Virus record (IMG/VR): IMGVR_UViG_3300043775_002630
Coordinates: 1 to 64,000 of that record
Length of the DNA stretch: 64,000 nucleotides
Direction: 5' to 3' (one strand)
Source: a virus
The position numbers and the translations under genes are program-made. Under the pieces are notes generated by a model. It was not told where the DNA came from and did no database searches. It was given only the letters and a program-made list of their open reading frames with translations. Of this stretch, positions 18,801-28,336 are shown piece after piece. Positions within the stretch are counted from its first letter, which is position 1; every line of letters starts with the position of its first letter.

Positions 18801-21028
18801 GGTATACTTGTTGAGTAAGCAAAGAATTTTCTTGGTACTAACTTCACATTTAACACCTCATATTTAGAATCAGGTAATCTACTAACTTCAGACTCGGTTG
18901 ATTTAAATTGATAAATTTCATTAACCTTCTCAACTCTAGTACCCATAGCTTGCGAAAAAGTTAATGCAACAACACCTTTGTTTGCTTCAGACAATTCTGT
19001 ATCATCACCCGTTTGATATGGTAATGAACCCTCATTTATTTTTTCAAAATACAATCCATTATTAGAAAATTGACTTAGTAATGAAAAAGGAACTGAACCA
19101 TTATCATCTGAAGTATCACCAGGTTTACAATCACACGCAGTACAACCGGGGTATGTTATCATTGGTAATCTTATAGGACCAAATCTTTTTGATTTAAAAT
19201 TTTGATAGTTTTGTATCAATCTTATACCTAAAATTAAAAGACCCGCTCCAACAGCCGCGGACAGAATCATTACACCTATCGCAGGAAAAGCCGCTCCTGC
19301 TTGAATAAAGAATGATACTGATAGATAAAAAATTAATCCGATTACAACAGGTGCTAATACCCCTGAAATTGCGTTCCAAAGAGACCCCAAAATATTCCAT
19401 ACTACGATTTGTATTGAACCGAATAGTTGGACTATTTGCATCAATATTGCAAATAAGAAATATATTGCATCAAAGTTTTTAAAACCTTCATTTACGGGAA
19501 ATTTATTAACTGTTGACGCACATTCATCGTCATCAATTTCTTTAATACCAATAAATTTTGCACGATTAGTCCCTCTCTTATATTGGTCAATTAAAGATGA
19601 TACTGTGTAGACTTTATTAAAATCAAACTCATAAAAAGTATCTTCACAATTTATTGCCGCAGCCAGTTTCTGATTTTGTATACTTGCAGGAACCGCCTTG
19701 TTACCTGTATATCCCGACCATTCTAACCCAAAATAATATGAGCTTTGTAATTCACTTTCAACTGCGGCTGAAGTGGTATTATATGTCGGGTCTTGGAAAG
19801 GATTACTCCACCCATACTCCCTCACATTTGGAACTAAATAATATGGTCTTCTAACTTTTTCAGTTGCTTGAGGAGATTGTGCCCACTTAACTTTGAATCT
19901 ATATTTTGCTTTAGTTGGTATTCCGACTGACGGGTCATTTGAAAAAATTCTGCTTCCGTCTTCAGCGGTTATCACGTAATTTAAATTCATTGGTAACTCA
20001 GTAACCCAAGTACCATCTTGGTCAATTACATTACCTGAATTTGGTAATCTATATTCTTCAAGTACAGGTCTACCTTGGTCATCTTGGAATATAGTTTGTC
20101 TCACAGATAATATCTGACCGGGTCCTGATGTTAAATTACAAAGATTGCCTAAATTGTCTTTTGGTTTACAAGCGGATTGAATCATTCCTGGAGGTCCATC
20201 GTTACCAAAGAAAGGCGCAGCAACTCTAAACTTATCTATAGTTGAAACCATAGAACCAATAAAAACCGCTGTCGGTTCTATTTCAATATTTGCTTCTTGT
20301 CGTAAATCAAAATCAACTCTATTAACGGCAGCAAGACATTGATTTGGGTCACCCCAAAATGGACTAACGTCAATTACTTTCTGTAATGAAACTATTTGTG
20401 GTAATGTATCAATATCTGTAGATGAGTTGAATCTATCTCCCCCAACTTGAGCTTCAGTTGCCCTACCCATTCTTATAAGGTCTTGAGGTGTGAGTGAGAA
20501 CTCTCCGATGTCACTCAAATCTAAATCCATCAATATTACTTGGTCTCCTGTAGGAACACCAAAAATCATATAGTCACCACTTTCATTTGTGGTTACAGTA
20601 TATTTGTAATATTTGTCATATAATTGAGCTGCGACAGGGTCTTTTAAAACATCTTCTCTTGTTGGGAATGTTCCTGTTGCGGCGTGTTTTACGTATTGAG
20701 GTTCATAAGGTAATAGATTATACCTATACCCATCAACGTTTTTATCGTTTGGTGTCGCGTATGAATAAATTTCATAAATTTGGTCATTCACAACATCTTC
20801 TTGTGTGACAGGAATGAAAATTGATACTTTAGCGTTTGCTAATCCTAAACCACCATTGGCAATAACTCTACCCACAATAACTCCGTATTGTGAGCAGTCT
20901 CGACTATAAACGTCATTTTGTGAAATCTGTAATGATAAGATTTCTAAAAAATCAAAATCTTGTTCTAATTCTAAGGTGATATGTTTATCGACCCCAACTT
21001 CTGTTTTTATCCTATATGACTTTCCCAT
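15809..21028 (-). CDS. giant baseplate-wedge-region protein with membrane segments
   Basis: This 1739-residue protein directly follows the gp6-like gene, the position of gene 7 in T4 (gp7 is about 1030 residues). Residues ~45-190 contain a carboxypeptidase-regulatory-like beta domain (GRVIANGGLGLANAKVSIF, later SGDYMIFGVPTG). Residues ~520-608 form a strongly hydrophobic block with at least three potential membrane helices (for example VVIGLIFYLSVSFFIQAGAA). Just after it come Cys clusters: GCTACDC near 626, CSTCQ near 893 and CACQPP near 949. The rest is beta-rich. Hydrophobic helices are unusual in a baseplate protein and could insert into a host membrane during infection; that is inference. 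Confidence 0.72.
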   Translation of the reverse strand: MGKSYRIKTEVGVDKHITLELEQDFDFLEILSLQISQNDVYSRDCSQYGVIVGRVIANGGLGLANAKVSIFIPVTQEDVVNDQIYEIYSYATPNDKNVDGYRYNLLPYEPQYVKHAATGTFPTREDVLKDPVAAQLYDKYYKYTVTTNESGDYMIFGVPTGDQVILMDLDLSDIGEFSLTPQDLIRMGRATEAQVGGDRFNSSTDIDTLPQIVSLQKVIDVSPFWGDPNQCLAAVNRVDFDLRQEANIEIEPTAVFIGSMVSTIDKFRVAAPFFGNDGPPGMIQSACKPKDNLGNLCNLTSGPGQILSVRQTIFQDDQGRPVLEEYRLPNSGNVIDQDGTWVTELPMNLNYVITAEDGSRIFSNDPSVGIPTKAKYRFKVKWAQSPQATEKVRRPYYLVPNVREYGWSNPFQDPTYNTTSAAVESELQSSYYFGLEWSGYTGNKAVPASIQNQKLAAAINCEDTFYEFDFNKVYTVSSLIDQYKRGTNRAKFIGIKEIDDDECASTVNKFPVNEGFKNFDAIYFLFAILMQIVQLFGSIQIVVWNILGSLWNAISGVLAPVVIGLIFYLSVSFFIQAGAAFPAIGVMILSAAVGAGLLILGIRLIQNYQNFKSKRFGPIRLPMITYPGCTACDCKPGDTSDDNGSVPFSLLSQFSNNGLYFEKINEGSLPYQTGDDTELSEANKGVVALTFSQAMGTRVEKVNEIYQFKSTESEVSRLPDSKYEVLNVKLVPRKFFAYSTSIPMGARINTFNTRKKYFDDINKMSVSFNYTGNTGVNHYDNSLTIVTSTNFETGTLLTFVNPQSSKDVNYLYTGETFDGAYITGISGETLFPSAGPIQIDYATGQFTNSSVTYYLNTGSTETNYKYPMDIEYYQVITAITMSEAFNLSASQGCSTCQTYTITTIEPYTNAPTSTTINYIDCNNTPQTVSLGPTVDDGFGRYDPISMDICACQPPTIDQGSITVVGNCPPPISYGGFVEMLDSSTIIKYNARNLLAWPGNSDGSDLSTKTLKTRDVFSDFDNQYVLILQRGVDPYSPKYTNKYGVGKILGFPNENDIIITGETRINVPIQALNSSSTISVQNHSNQTEIFIPSKFFRAGNDFSGFTSENVGYYSSLDKSTNFGTYFYGPNASSNFSFVTGFFNRPTLSGAQSLTTNSVNNSYSSTPNWARYDNSEDLSGGDYYYTISSEKPNNTSSLYLSFSLLPKFTGTSFNNNIQSKFYNVMRTDRLPSSDYLDGSSWDSIVPVLQQNNGFAIYVLNTDSEDFTTENFSTGFETVEPDIQDLPASTNVLESFDCANMVSLSCYENQGTTFSINPNCPATDVVERGCYVIMPDGPKINGAAIRKDLLAFKEWGLRFRFFYALCRGVLAQTFTNNWINGTLFTVPIQTRPIFNSDNTLDEILYCKEFVYYDKSSANFYMRSSPYSATINRFIGKIPTPLNETGSLNTRNLLFPTTVINLGPKDFIYAELSLEPSMRGYVINQITPSSYGDTSDLVNLFVVSRISNSEYLSKLLTLGNPNGVVNQLFSREERRVDGDLAQLMSINSEFGVVKFSPDAYESTGNTSTSEIQILGAPGSKSVMAVFFSSTTEDLQYKDFITPGRINFRPNPTANAYQYVYGIKSQTVPFYQWRTTTFGGSNTIFGGENNNWATDGSNIQQYKYQSLSRTNPVSPTYFLGSNALTNDLYARGYIYNVDNNGLLSLNAGNYPRTFLVGAPNHFYFGLINGASALDKFKEKYLADE

Positions 21029-21040
21029 TCAGGTTTTATT

Positions 21041-21048
21041 GATAAATA
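21041..21048 (-). promoter_or_regulatory. TATTTATA-like motif
   Basis: TATTTATC on the coding strand lies 12 nt before the start at 21028, in the 93-bp gap after the gp6-like gene. Possible phage promoter for the large baseplate operon. Confidence 0.33.
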
Positions 21049-21121
21049 GTTATTTTGGAATTTTGAAAAGGAATTCCACACGTATTTAAAAAATAACCTA
21101 AACGTAAATTAAATAAACAAG

Positions 21122-22960
21122 TTAAGAGAAGGAAACATTTTGGAAATTCTTAACACGAACCTTAATATCTTTTTGTGGGTATCTAATTTGATACACTTGG
21201 TTAGGTTCTGCAAATATGGTATCATCTACAGGTCTGATAATTTTTAACTCAGGGTCAGCATATGCCATCGAAGTTTGTGATGATGAATACTGTGCACCAA
21301 CTTTGTTTTCAACTATTATTTCAGTTACCGTAATAACACCATTTTGGTTTTGAATAATACTTTTTAATTCTGATAGATATACATTCTGACCAAGTTGTCT
21401 TACTTGAGGGTTAAAGTAATCTCCAATTTTATTAACAACATCGGTAACAATTTGACCTGAGTTTTGAGACGCGTCTAATACAACAAAAACCTCCACAGCC
21501 AAATCTATAACTTCGGCAGAACCAACAACTACATAATCATTCATCATTCGATAGTTTGATAAATAAGTTGCAACATTTTGTCGTAAAGTATTTGATACGA
21601 GTGGTGTTAATTTTCCTGAAGTATCATAAGACAATAAGTTAATTTGTATTTTGTTATTGTTTTCAGTGATTGATACTTTTGCCGGTGCACCAAACTGACT
21701 TGGCATTGTTCTTAAAATTGCTTCGTAGTCATTTACAGTAACCGCTCTTTTTTGTGCTGCAAAGTTATATGTAACATAGTTTCTAACTTCTTCAACATTT
21801 GGCGCATTAGCACCTCCAATAGCCGCTATCGGGTTGGTACATCTTAATGAATTAATCACACTACTGTTGGTTTGTTGTGAAGGACCATTAACAAAGAATG
21901 ATACCGTTCCAACTTGGTTAATAACATTAACCCCCAAGTTAGTTGCAAGTCCACCACCAACTCTATACTGAACAAATAAGGTCGTATTAGGAACTAATGT
22001 TGAACCTAATGAAAAGTTATTTGATAAAGTTTGTAGGTTAACTGGGACACCTAAATTGGTAAAGGCATTTAATTGGTCTTGTGCTGAGGTTGTTCCACCA
22101 CCAAAGGTCATCTTACAGAAACCTTCAGGTGTAAATTCAGAAATGAATTTGTTATTAGTTTGTAGATACCTACCTACTTTAATACCCGGGTCGTCTGAAA
22201 CTTTAGTTGGGTCTTCGATGAAGATTCTATCTTCAGCCAAAGCATCCACCTCATACCATCTATTCGCTAAACCTAAAAATTCCGCAGCTGTTGGTGTGTT
22301 TGTATAGTTTGTACCATTTTTCAATAATACACTTGTAATACCTAAAACATTCTTATCAGGTAAGAATAATTCATAGAACGGTTTTACATCGGCAGGTCCA
22401 ATAACTTTTTTGAAAACTTTTGTTAATCCATTAACAACTTGTTCTCTTTTAGTAATCGTATAGTTAATCAAGTTTCCATTAGCGTCAAAGTTTGGAATCT
22501 TGAGTCTATTAGGAAATCCTTGTGAGTTGTATGGTGAAGCGAAATCAATCTCGTATTGGTTTTCAAAAACAATACCCGCACCAAAAACTTGGGACCCTCT
22601 GTTTAGAATACCCAAATATCTTTCATCTTCTTTGTCACCATATGCTGGTACAGTAATTGAGAAATCAACAACTGACACTGAAGGTCTTTGACCTGGAACT
22701 TTTAAACCATATGTTCTGGCAATGTTATAAATTGATGAACGTTGTTGTGCATATTGTAATACAGTTTCTTGTATGCTTCTATCAATATGGTAATGTAGGT
22801 TATCGGCAACCGCAGCATTCAAATCTAAGAATACTGAAAATACTGACGCGTCGTTGAAATCCTGTATTAATTCAGGATAATATGTTCTAACATAATTTTG
22901 TAACTCCAGTCTTATACTTTCGTAATCCCTTGAAGTGTATGAGATTTTATTATTTGCCAT
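21122..22960 (-). CDS. baseplate wedge protein, gp6/baseplate J-like
   Basis: This 612-residue protein has a T4 gp6-like N-terminus: YTSRDYESIRLELQNYV, then FNDASVFSVFLDLNAAVADNLHYHID and ARTYGLKVPGQ. A later segment contains VEEVRNYVTYNFAAQKRAVTVNDYEAIL, typical of baseplate J/gp6 proteins. T4 gp6 is 660 residues. In the T4 tail, gp6 forms the continuous ring that joins wedges and triggers sheath contraction. The gene is 6 bp downstream of the gp25-like gene, as in T4, where genes 25 and 6 also encode directly interacting proteins. Confidence 0.9.
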   Translation of the reverse strand: MANNKISYTSRDYESIRLELQNYVRTYYPELIQDFNDASVFSVFLDLNAAVADNLHYHIDRSIQETVLQYAQQRSSIYNIARTYGLKVPGQRPSVSVVDFSITVPAYGDKEDERYLGILNRGSQVFGAGIVFENQYEIDFASPYNSQGFPNRLKIPNFDANGNLINYTITKREQVVNGLTKVFKKVIGPADVKPFYELFLPDKNVLGITSVLLKNGTNYTNTPTAAEFLGLANRWYEVDALAEDRIFIEDPTKVSDDPGIKVGRYLQTNNKFISEFTPEGFCKMTFGGGTTSAQDQLNAFTNLGVPVNLQTLSNNFSLGSTLVPNTTLFVQYRVGGGLATNLGVNVINQVGTVSFFVNGPSQQTNSSVINSLRCTNPIAAIGGANAPNVEEVRNYVTYNFAAQKRAVTVNDYEAILRTMPSQFGAPAKVSITENNNKIQINLLSYDTSGKLTPLVSNTLRQNVATYLSNYRMMNDYVVVGSAEVIDLAVEVFVVLDASQNSGQIVTDVVNKIGDYFNPQVRQLGQNVYLSELKSIIQNQNGVITVTEIIVENKVGAQYSSSQTSMAYADPELKIIRPVDDTIFAEPNQVYQIRYPQKDIKVRVKNFQNVSFS

Positions 22961-22966
22961 CTATTC

Positions 22967-23437
22967 TTAAATATTGATAATCACAAAATCACTTTGTGCA
23001 AATGCCGTATTATCTACTGCATAATCTATTTTAACTTTTGCGGTATATTCTGATGTTCCTTTACCAGGTACTTTATAAACGTATTCGTTAGATTGCATTG
23101 GTAAATTTTCTCCTCGGGCATATTCAACTTCAACTGTAGGGTCCGCAGGTTCAATTGAAATATTGTTTATAATTAGGTTCGGCATAAATTGACTAACCGC
23201 ATCCCTTATGTCTGCCTCAATAGCATCAAAGGTTAAACCATCAAAAGGTTCAAAAATAAACTCATATATTCTAGTCCCAAAAGTTGGTAAGTAATACCTT
23301 GAACCCTTTCTTGTTAGAATCAAATGCAATAAATCTGAACGTATCTGATTATACTGCGTCTCTGTCAACAAAAGGTAATCACCCTGAGTTGAGTTTTCAA
23401 AAGGGAAATTCAATCCATATGTTAAACCTTCAGCCAT
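22967..23437 (-). CDS. baseplate wedge protein, gp25-like
   Basis: This 156-residue protein contains the gp25/lysozyme-like wedge signature. Residues ~30-100 include ILTRKGSRYYLPTFGTRIYEFIFEP and a helix with ADIRDAVSQFMPNL. In contractile systems gp25 (also TssE and P2 gpW) binds gp6 and anchors the first sheath ring. It is the first gene of the distal structural cluster and has its own leader with a TATTTATA motif behind the nrdA terminator. Length is slightly above T4 gp25 (132). Confidence 0.9.
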   Translation of the reverse strand: MAEGLTYGLNFPFENSTQGDYLLLTETQYNQIRSDLLHLILTRKGSRYYLPTFGTRIYEFIFEPFDGLTFDAIEADIRDAVSQFMPNLIINNISIEPADPTVEVEYARGENLPMQSNEYVYKVPGKGTSEYTAKVKIDYAVDNTAFAQSDFVIINI

Positions 23438-23467
23438 TCTATACTAATATAAATTGTAATTATTTCT

Positions 23468-23475
23468 TATAAATA
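23468..23475 (-). promoter_or_regulatory. TATTTATA motif upstream of gp25-like gene
   Basis: A perfect TATTTATA on the coding strand, 30 nt before the start at 23437 and just after the intrinsic terminator of the preceding operon. A new transcript must begin here if that terminator works, which makes this one of the better promoter candidates. Confidence 0.45.
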
Positions 23476-23489
23476 CCTATAAAATAAAA

Positions 23490-23512
23490 AATCCCGACAT
23501 AGTGTCGGGATT
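23490..23512 (-). terminator. intrinsic terminator after nrdA
   Basis: On the minus strand a perfect 10-bp stem (AATCCCGACA / TGTCGGGATT) with a 3-nt loop is followed by TTTTTATTTT. It lies 11 bp after the nrdA stop and would end the replication/nucleotide operon. Confidence 0.9.
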
Positions 23513-23522
23513 AGTGTCTCGA

Positions 23523-25958
23523 TTAAGATGAACAACCAAAACATTCAAATTCACTATTCTCAGGTTTTGGTGGTAGATTCATATTCGAATAATCTACTTT
23601 TGGTGTTTCGGGTGTCGCAACCTTTGGTTTTTGAATTTTAGAAATGTCAACCGCCAAATGTTTAGCCCCCGTAGAAATCGCCTTTGTTCTTACATAGTAA
23701 CACAAAGTTTTCAAACCTTTCCTCCAAGAGTGGAAATGTGATGATGTGATTTTTGATAGAGTTGGGTTACCCATATAAATGTTCATTGATTGTGATTGGT
23801 CAATAAACGGACCTCTATCAGCCGCCATATCAATCAACTCTCTTTGTGAAATTTCCCAAATGGTTTTATATTTTGGAATGAGGTGTTCGATTCTCTTAAC
23901 CTTTTTGTTATAACTTTTCTCCTCAGGGTCCAAGTAATTGTTAAAGTTAATGTTTTGAATAGAACCTTCGTTCAAGATAATTTCATTCTTCAACTCTTCA
24001 CACCAAATACCAATTTTTTCAAAATCACTAATAAGATACTTGTTTACAATCATAATCTCACCGCCAACAACTCTTCTATTAAAGATTGCCGAGTGAGCTG
24101 GTTCTGTCATTTCATATGAACCTGTAATCTTAGCCGAAGATGCTACAGGCATCTGAGCAGTAAACAATGAATTACAAACACCCCATTTTGCAACATCATC
24201 CTTTAATCCGTTCCAATCCCAAAATCCTGAAAGTTCTTCTTCTTTAAGACCCCACATATCAAACTGAAATACTCCTTGTGACATTGGTGAACCTTCAAAA
24301 AACTTATATGGCTGGTACTGACCTGTTCTACACAATTCATTACTTTCACTAATAGCAGCGTAATAGATTGTTTCAAAAATATCTTTATTTAATTGACGTG
24401 CTTCCTCTGACGTGAAAATATAATCTAACAAGTAGAATACGTCTGCCAAACCTTGAGTTCCAATTGCAATTGCTCTCTGTTCCATTCCACCTTTTCTACC
24501 TTGTTCAGTTGAATAGTTATTAATGTCAACAACTTTGTTTAGAGCTCTAACAACTTTTCTTGTTTCATCGTGAAGAAGTCTCAAATCAAACTTACCATCT
24601 TTAATGAAATTCTTAAGAACCATAGAAGACAAGGTACAAATTGCCGTTGTGTCCTCATCAGTGTATTGGTAAATCTCATTACACAAATTAGATTGTTTTA
24701 CAACACCAATGTTTTGGTGATTTGTTTTGTTGTTTGCATTGTCTTTAGAAGACAAATATGGAACACCCGTCTCAATTTGTGACTCAACAATTTTAGACCA
24801 AATTGTTTGTGCCGATACTTTCTTACCCAAACCTAAAGCAACTGCTTTGTTGTAGTTGTCTTCATATTCTTGACCATAACATTCTTGTAATGGTTTGACA
24901 CCCGCCTTTAGAATATCATTAGGACAGAACAAATACCAGTCACCATTTGTTTCAACCGCTCTCATAAAATTATCAGGAATCCAAAGAGCGGTAAATAAAT
25001 CACGAGCTCTTAATTCTTCAGCACCTGTGTTCTTCTTGATTTCTAACAAATCAATAATGTCTTTGTGCCAAGGTTCAATATAAATTGCCGCGCTACCAGG
25101 TCTACGACCTTGTTGATTAAAATATCGTAATGATTCGTTAACAATCTTAAGATACTTTAATAGACCGCCTGCATATCCACCTGAAGAACTGATACGACTT
25201 TCTTTACTTCTAATGTTTGACATACACAAACCAATACCAGCAGCGTCTGAAGAGTATGTTGAGATGTCGTTTAACGTTCCTAACAAACCATCTCGTGAGT
25301 CGCTATTATTATAATGTAACACACAAGAAGCCAACTGAGGTGTTTTAGTTCCTGAGTTAATCATAATTGGTGTTGCTGGTGAGATTAACTGATTTGAAAG
25401 TGAGTTGTAGTATTCAACCGCTTCTTCAAATGTTCTTGTAACCCACAATGCAACTCTCATATACATATGTTGTGGTCTTTCTACAACTTTACCTTCAGGT
25501 GTTTTCAATAGATACATTTCTTGGAGAGACCTCCAAGCAAAATAATCAAAATTGTAATCATTCTCGTGTTTAATAACATCATCAATGTTCTTATCACCAT
25601 ACTTGTCAATAATCTTGATTAACGCATCATTAACCACACCACTGTTATTTAACATTCTCATAGTTTCTGAAAAACTATCAGAAGTCTCTTTGTGGTATGA
25701 AGAGATTGCAACTGAAGATGCAAGTCTTGAGTAATCGTGGTGACTACCTGTGTATGAGGCAGCAATCTCATAAACCAACTTATCAAGCTCTTTAGTTGTA
25801 ATATTGCCTTCAGTTGGTACTGAAGTTATAACTTTAATGAAAATTTCATCAGAGTTTACATTGAGACCTTTAGCAGAACGTTTAATTCTTAGATATATCT
25901 TCTGAGGATTAAACGAAGCATCGTCTCCATTTCTTTTTTGGATTTTTAGTGACATCAT
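23523..25958 (-). CDS. nrdA: ribonucleotide reductase class Ia, large subunit
   Basis: This 811-residue protein reduces ribonucleoside diphosphates to deoxyribonucleotides together with NrdB. Residues ~1-95 form an ATP-cone (KIQKRNGDDASFNPQKI), so allosteric activity control may be retained. The active-site cysteine region is PQLASCVLHYNNSDS, the N-x-C-x-E radical motif is SNLCNEI, and the partner cysteine is in AICTLSS. The C-terminal shuttle cysteines are in ECFGCSS, which ends the protein. Two adjacent ATGs occur at the start. It lies 16 bp after nrdB in a nrdB-nrdA order and is the last gene of the operon. Confidence 0.96.
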   Translation of the reverse strand: MMSLKIQKRNGDDASFNPQKIYLRIKRSAKGLNVNSDEIFIKVITSVPTEGNITTKELDKLVYEIAASYTGSHHDYSRLASSVAISSYHKETSDSFSETMRMLNNSGVVNDALIKIIDKYGDKNIDDVIKHENDYNFDYFAWRSLQEMYLLKTPEGKVVERPQHMYMRVALWVTRTFEEAVEYYNSLSNQLISPATPIMINSGTKTPQLASCVLHYNNSDSRDGLLGTLNDISTYSSDAAGIGLCMSNIRSKESRISSSGGYAGGLLKYLKIVNESLRYFNQQGRRPGSAAIYIEPWHKDIIDLLEIKKNTGAEELRARDLFTALWIPDNFMRAVETNGDWYLFCPNDILKAGVKPLQECYGQEYEDNYNKAVALGLGKKVSAQTIWSKIVESQIETGVPYLSSKDNANNKTNHQNIGVVKQSNLCNEIYQYTDEDTTAICTLSSMVLKNFIKDGKFDLRLLHDETRKVVRALNKVVDINNYSTEQGRKGGMEQRAIAIGTQGLADVFYLLDYIFTSEEARQLNKDIFETIYYAAISESNELCRTGQYQPYKFFEGSPMSQGVFQFDMWGLKEEELSGFWDWNGLKDDVAKWGVCNSLFTAQMPVASSAKITGSYEMTEPAHSAIFNRRVVGGEIMIVNKYLISDFEKIGIWCEELKNEIILNEGSIQNINFNNYLDPEEKSYNKKVKRIEHLIPKYKTIWEISQRELIDMAADRGPFIDQSQSMNIYMGNPTLSKITSSHFHSWRKGLKTLCYYVRTKAISTGAKHLAVDISKIQKPKVATPETPKVDYSNMNLPPKPENSEFECFGCSS

Positions 25959-25974
25959 AATTCTACAAATTTAA

Positions 25975-26922
25975 TTAAAAATCGTCAGTAAACGAAATTG
26001 TTTCATTTAATTTAGCTTTTTGGTACTCCACAGTTCGTGATTCGAAGAAGTTACCTTTTGTTTCAACAGCAATCTGTTCCATAAATTTAAAAGGTTGTTC
26101 AACATTAAACTCCTTCTTACATCCTAATTTAACCAATAAACCATCAACAACAAACTCAAGATATTGTTTCATAAGATTTGAATTCATACCAATTAATGAA
26201 ACAGGTAGTGATTCAGTAATAAACTCTTTTTCAATCTCAAGAGCCGACAATAAAATCTCTTTAATTCTTTTTTCACTTGGTTTGTTTTCTACGTGATTAT
26301 TCAACAAGTGAATTGCGAAATCACAATGTAGGTTTTCGTCTTTAAAAATCAAAGCATTTGCATTACATAAACCTTGCATAATACCTCTTGATTTCAACCA
26401 AAAAATAGAACAAAATGAACCTGAAAAGAAAATACCTTCAACCGCCGCAAACGCAACAAGTCTTTCTTGGAAAGAAGCATTTTTAATCCAATTCAACGCC
26501 CAATTAGCCTTTTTCTGAACTGCAGGTAATCTATCAATAGCGTTGAAACACTCATCTTTTTCATCAGGACTTGATACGTATGTATCAATCAATAATGAAT
26601 ACATTAAGGAGTGAATGTTCTCCATCATAATTTGAAAACCGTAAAAGAATTTTGCTTCAGGGTACTGAACTTCTTTAATAAAGTTTTCCGCCAAGTTTTC
26701 ATTTACGATTCCATCAGAAGCCGCAAAGAACGATAAAATATTTTTAATAAAGTATTGTTCATTCTCTGAAAGGTTCTCCCAATCTCGTATATCGTTTGAC
26801 AAGTCAACTTCCTCAGCAGTCCAAAAAGCTGCTTGGTGTTGTTTGTAATACTCCCAAATATCATTATACTGAATTGGGAAAATAACAAATCTGTTAGGGT
26901 TTTCTATTAATATCTTTTCCAT
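25975..26922 (-). CDS. nrdB: ribonucleotide reductase class Ia, small subunit
   Basis: This 315-residue protein is the radical-generating subunit. Diiron ligands are visible in order: Asp in AEEVD, Glu and His in MENIHS, Glu in AVEGIFFSG, and Glu/His in DENLHCDF. The radical tyrosine is present in HSLMYS. The C-terminus (ISFTDDF) fits the tail that docks into NrdA. All key residues are intact, so the enzyme should be active, and its AEEVD start resembles eukaryote-type R2 proteins. It lies 8 bp after the helicase gene and is followed by nrdA. Confidence 0.96.
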   Translation of the reverse strand: MEKILIENPNRFVIFPIQYNDIWEYYKQHQAAFWTAEEVDLSNDIRDWENLSENEQYFIKNILSFFAASDGIVNENLAENFIKEVQYPEAKFFYGFQIMMENIHSLMYSLLIDTYVSSPDEKDECFNAIDRLPAVQKKANWALNWIKNASFQERLVAFAAVEGIFFSGSFCSIFWLKSRGIMQGLCNANALIFKDENLHCDFAIHLLNNHVENKPSEKRIKEILLSALEIEKEFITESLPVSLIGMNSNLMKQYLEFVVDGLLVKLGCKKEFNVEQPFKFMEQIAVETKGNFFESRTVEYQKAKLNETISFTDDF

Positions 26923-26930
26923 AATTTAAA

Positions 26931-28310
26931 TTAAGCTTGTTTTTGTTGTTCTCTTTGTTTTCTCTTGTCCAAGAGTTCTTTAACTCTGTCTTTTCTCTTT
27001 TCTTCTTGTTGTTCTTCAAATCCTAAGAATGTTGTTGAAGACTCAGTGTCAATAATAATCAATTCATTATCGAACTTACAATTTTCAAACACAATACCGT
27101 CAGAACCAATTCTTGACTTTGTGATTGCAATTGTTGCTAATTTCATTTCTTTTTGTTGTAATGTCTTCGCAACTGATATAATCACGTGACCTACTTGTGC
27201 CTTCTTGATTGACCCACCCATTTGGTCTGTAGTTACAACTTCAGAAGATATTGATGAACGGTTACCTTGAGTTGCGGTCCAACCAGCAATATTCATTTCG
27301 TGACACATTGCCTCAAAGTGTCTCATAACCGAACCTTCAGCCTTCCACTCATCATTTCTAAGATTGTCAGGAACAACACAGTCAATGTAATCCAAAGTAA
27401 CCATATCAATCTTAGTACCATCAGCAACCATCTTACGAATTTGATTTTTAATCTGATTCATAGTCATAGTATCTGAAGGTAACTTCTTCAATATTAGTTT
27501 GTTTGGCATTGAGTTCTGTACTTCTTGTACCTTTTCAATAACCTCATCTTTTCTTGTTGCGAGATTATCAGGTTCAATACCAGTCCAAATGGTAAAATGT
27601 TTTCTCTGAATAATTTTTGGGTTATCCTCGAAGAATATTTGAAGTACGTTGTATCCCATATTGAATGCACTGTTTGCAATTTTGGTAAGAATAGTTGTCT
27701 TACCAACACCTGTAGGTGCTAAGATAACACCAATTTCTCCTTTTGCCAAACCTCCTTTTAACAATCTGTCAATACCAGGTATTCCAATAGGAATTGGGTG
27801 TCTAAAATCATCATTTAAGACATCATCTAAACCAGAGAAAATTTCAATGACACCAGTCTCTCTTTCACCCACTTGTAAAGCTTGTCTAACCAAACCTTCA
27901 ACTTTATCATACGATTCGAAGTCCCCCTCGTTGATAATCTTTTGGGCTTTATTCATTACCTTCTGTAACTCTTGTTGTTTACAGAATTTTAACGCCTTTT
28001 CTTGTACAAACACAGCACCTTCAAATGGTGCCTCTTGGACTTTTTTCAAAGTATCCAAGAGGATTTTTAATACCATTTCTACTGAAGTTTCCGCCTTAGC
28101 GATTTGTTCAAGAGTTTCAAAAGATGGTGTAGACTGGTATTTGGCATAATACTCTCTAACCATCGTAATGATAAGTTTAAAGTAATTGTTATCAAAATAG
28201 GTGGGCTCTATCACATCCACAATGGACTGTGCGAATTCTTTGTCTACGATAATTTGGTTGAGTAATTGTATTTGAAACGTGTTTCCTAGATATTCGAAAT
28301 TCTTATTCAT
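26931..28310 (-). CDS. replicative DNA helicase, DnaB/gp41-like
   Basis: This 459-residue protein has a small N-terminal helical domain (1 to ~110) and a RecA-type motor. Walker A is APTGVGKTT and Walker B is MVTLDYIDCV. Later come an arginine-rich ATQGNRSS segment and a sensor-like AITKSRIGSDG. This is the layout of DnaB and T4 gp41 hexameric helicases, which unwind DNA ahead of the polymerase. The C-terminus is a charged helix of Lys, Arg, Glu and Gln. No primase domain is fused and none is seen in the window. Confidence 0.92.
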   Translation of the reverse strand: MNKNFEYLGNTFQIQLLNQIIVDKEFAQSIVDVIEPTYFDNNYFKLIITMVREYYAKYQSTPSFETLEQIAKAETSVEMVLKILLDTLKKVQEAPFEGAVFVQEKALKFCKQQELQKVMNKAQKIINEGDFESYDKVEGLVRQALQVGERETGVIEIFSGLDDVLNDDFRHPIPIGIPGIDRLLKGGLAKGEIGVILAPTGVGKTTILTKIANSAFNMGYNVLQIFFEDNPKIIQRKHFTIWTGIEPDNLATRKDEVIEKVQEVQNSMPNKLILKKLPSDTMTMNQIKNQIRKMVADGTKIDMVTLDYIDCVVPDNLRNDEWKAEGSVMRHFEAMCHEMNIAGWTATQGNRSSISSEVVTTDQMGGSIKKAQVGHVIISVAKTLQQKEMKLATIAITKSRIGSDGIVFENCKFDNELIIIDTESSTTFLGFEEQQEEKRKDRVKELLDKRKQREQQKQA

Positions 28311-28328
28311 ATAGAGCTTTAGAGTATT

Positions 28329-28336
28329 GATAAATA
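28329..28336 (-). promoter_or_regulatory. TATTTATA-like motif upstream of helicase
   Basis: TATTTATC on the coding strand, 18 nt before the helicase start and inside the replication operon. It could provide extra transcription of helicase, nrdB and nrdA. Confidence 0.28.

Noticed and set aside
21060-21110. Weak hairpin (GGAATT...AATTCC) after the gp6-like gene as a terminator
   Set aside because: Short AT-rich stem with no good T tract; not convincing beside the five clear terminators.
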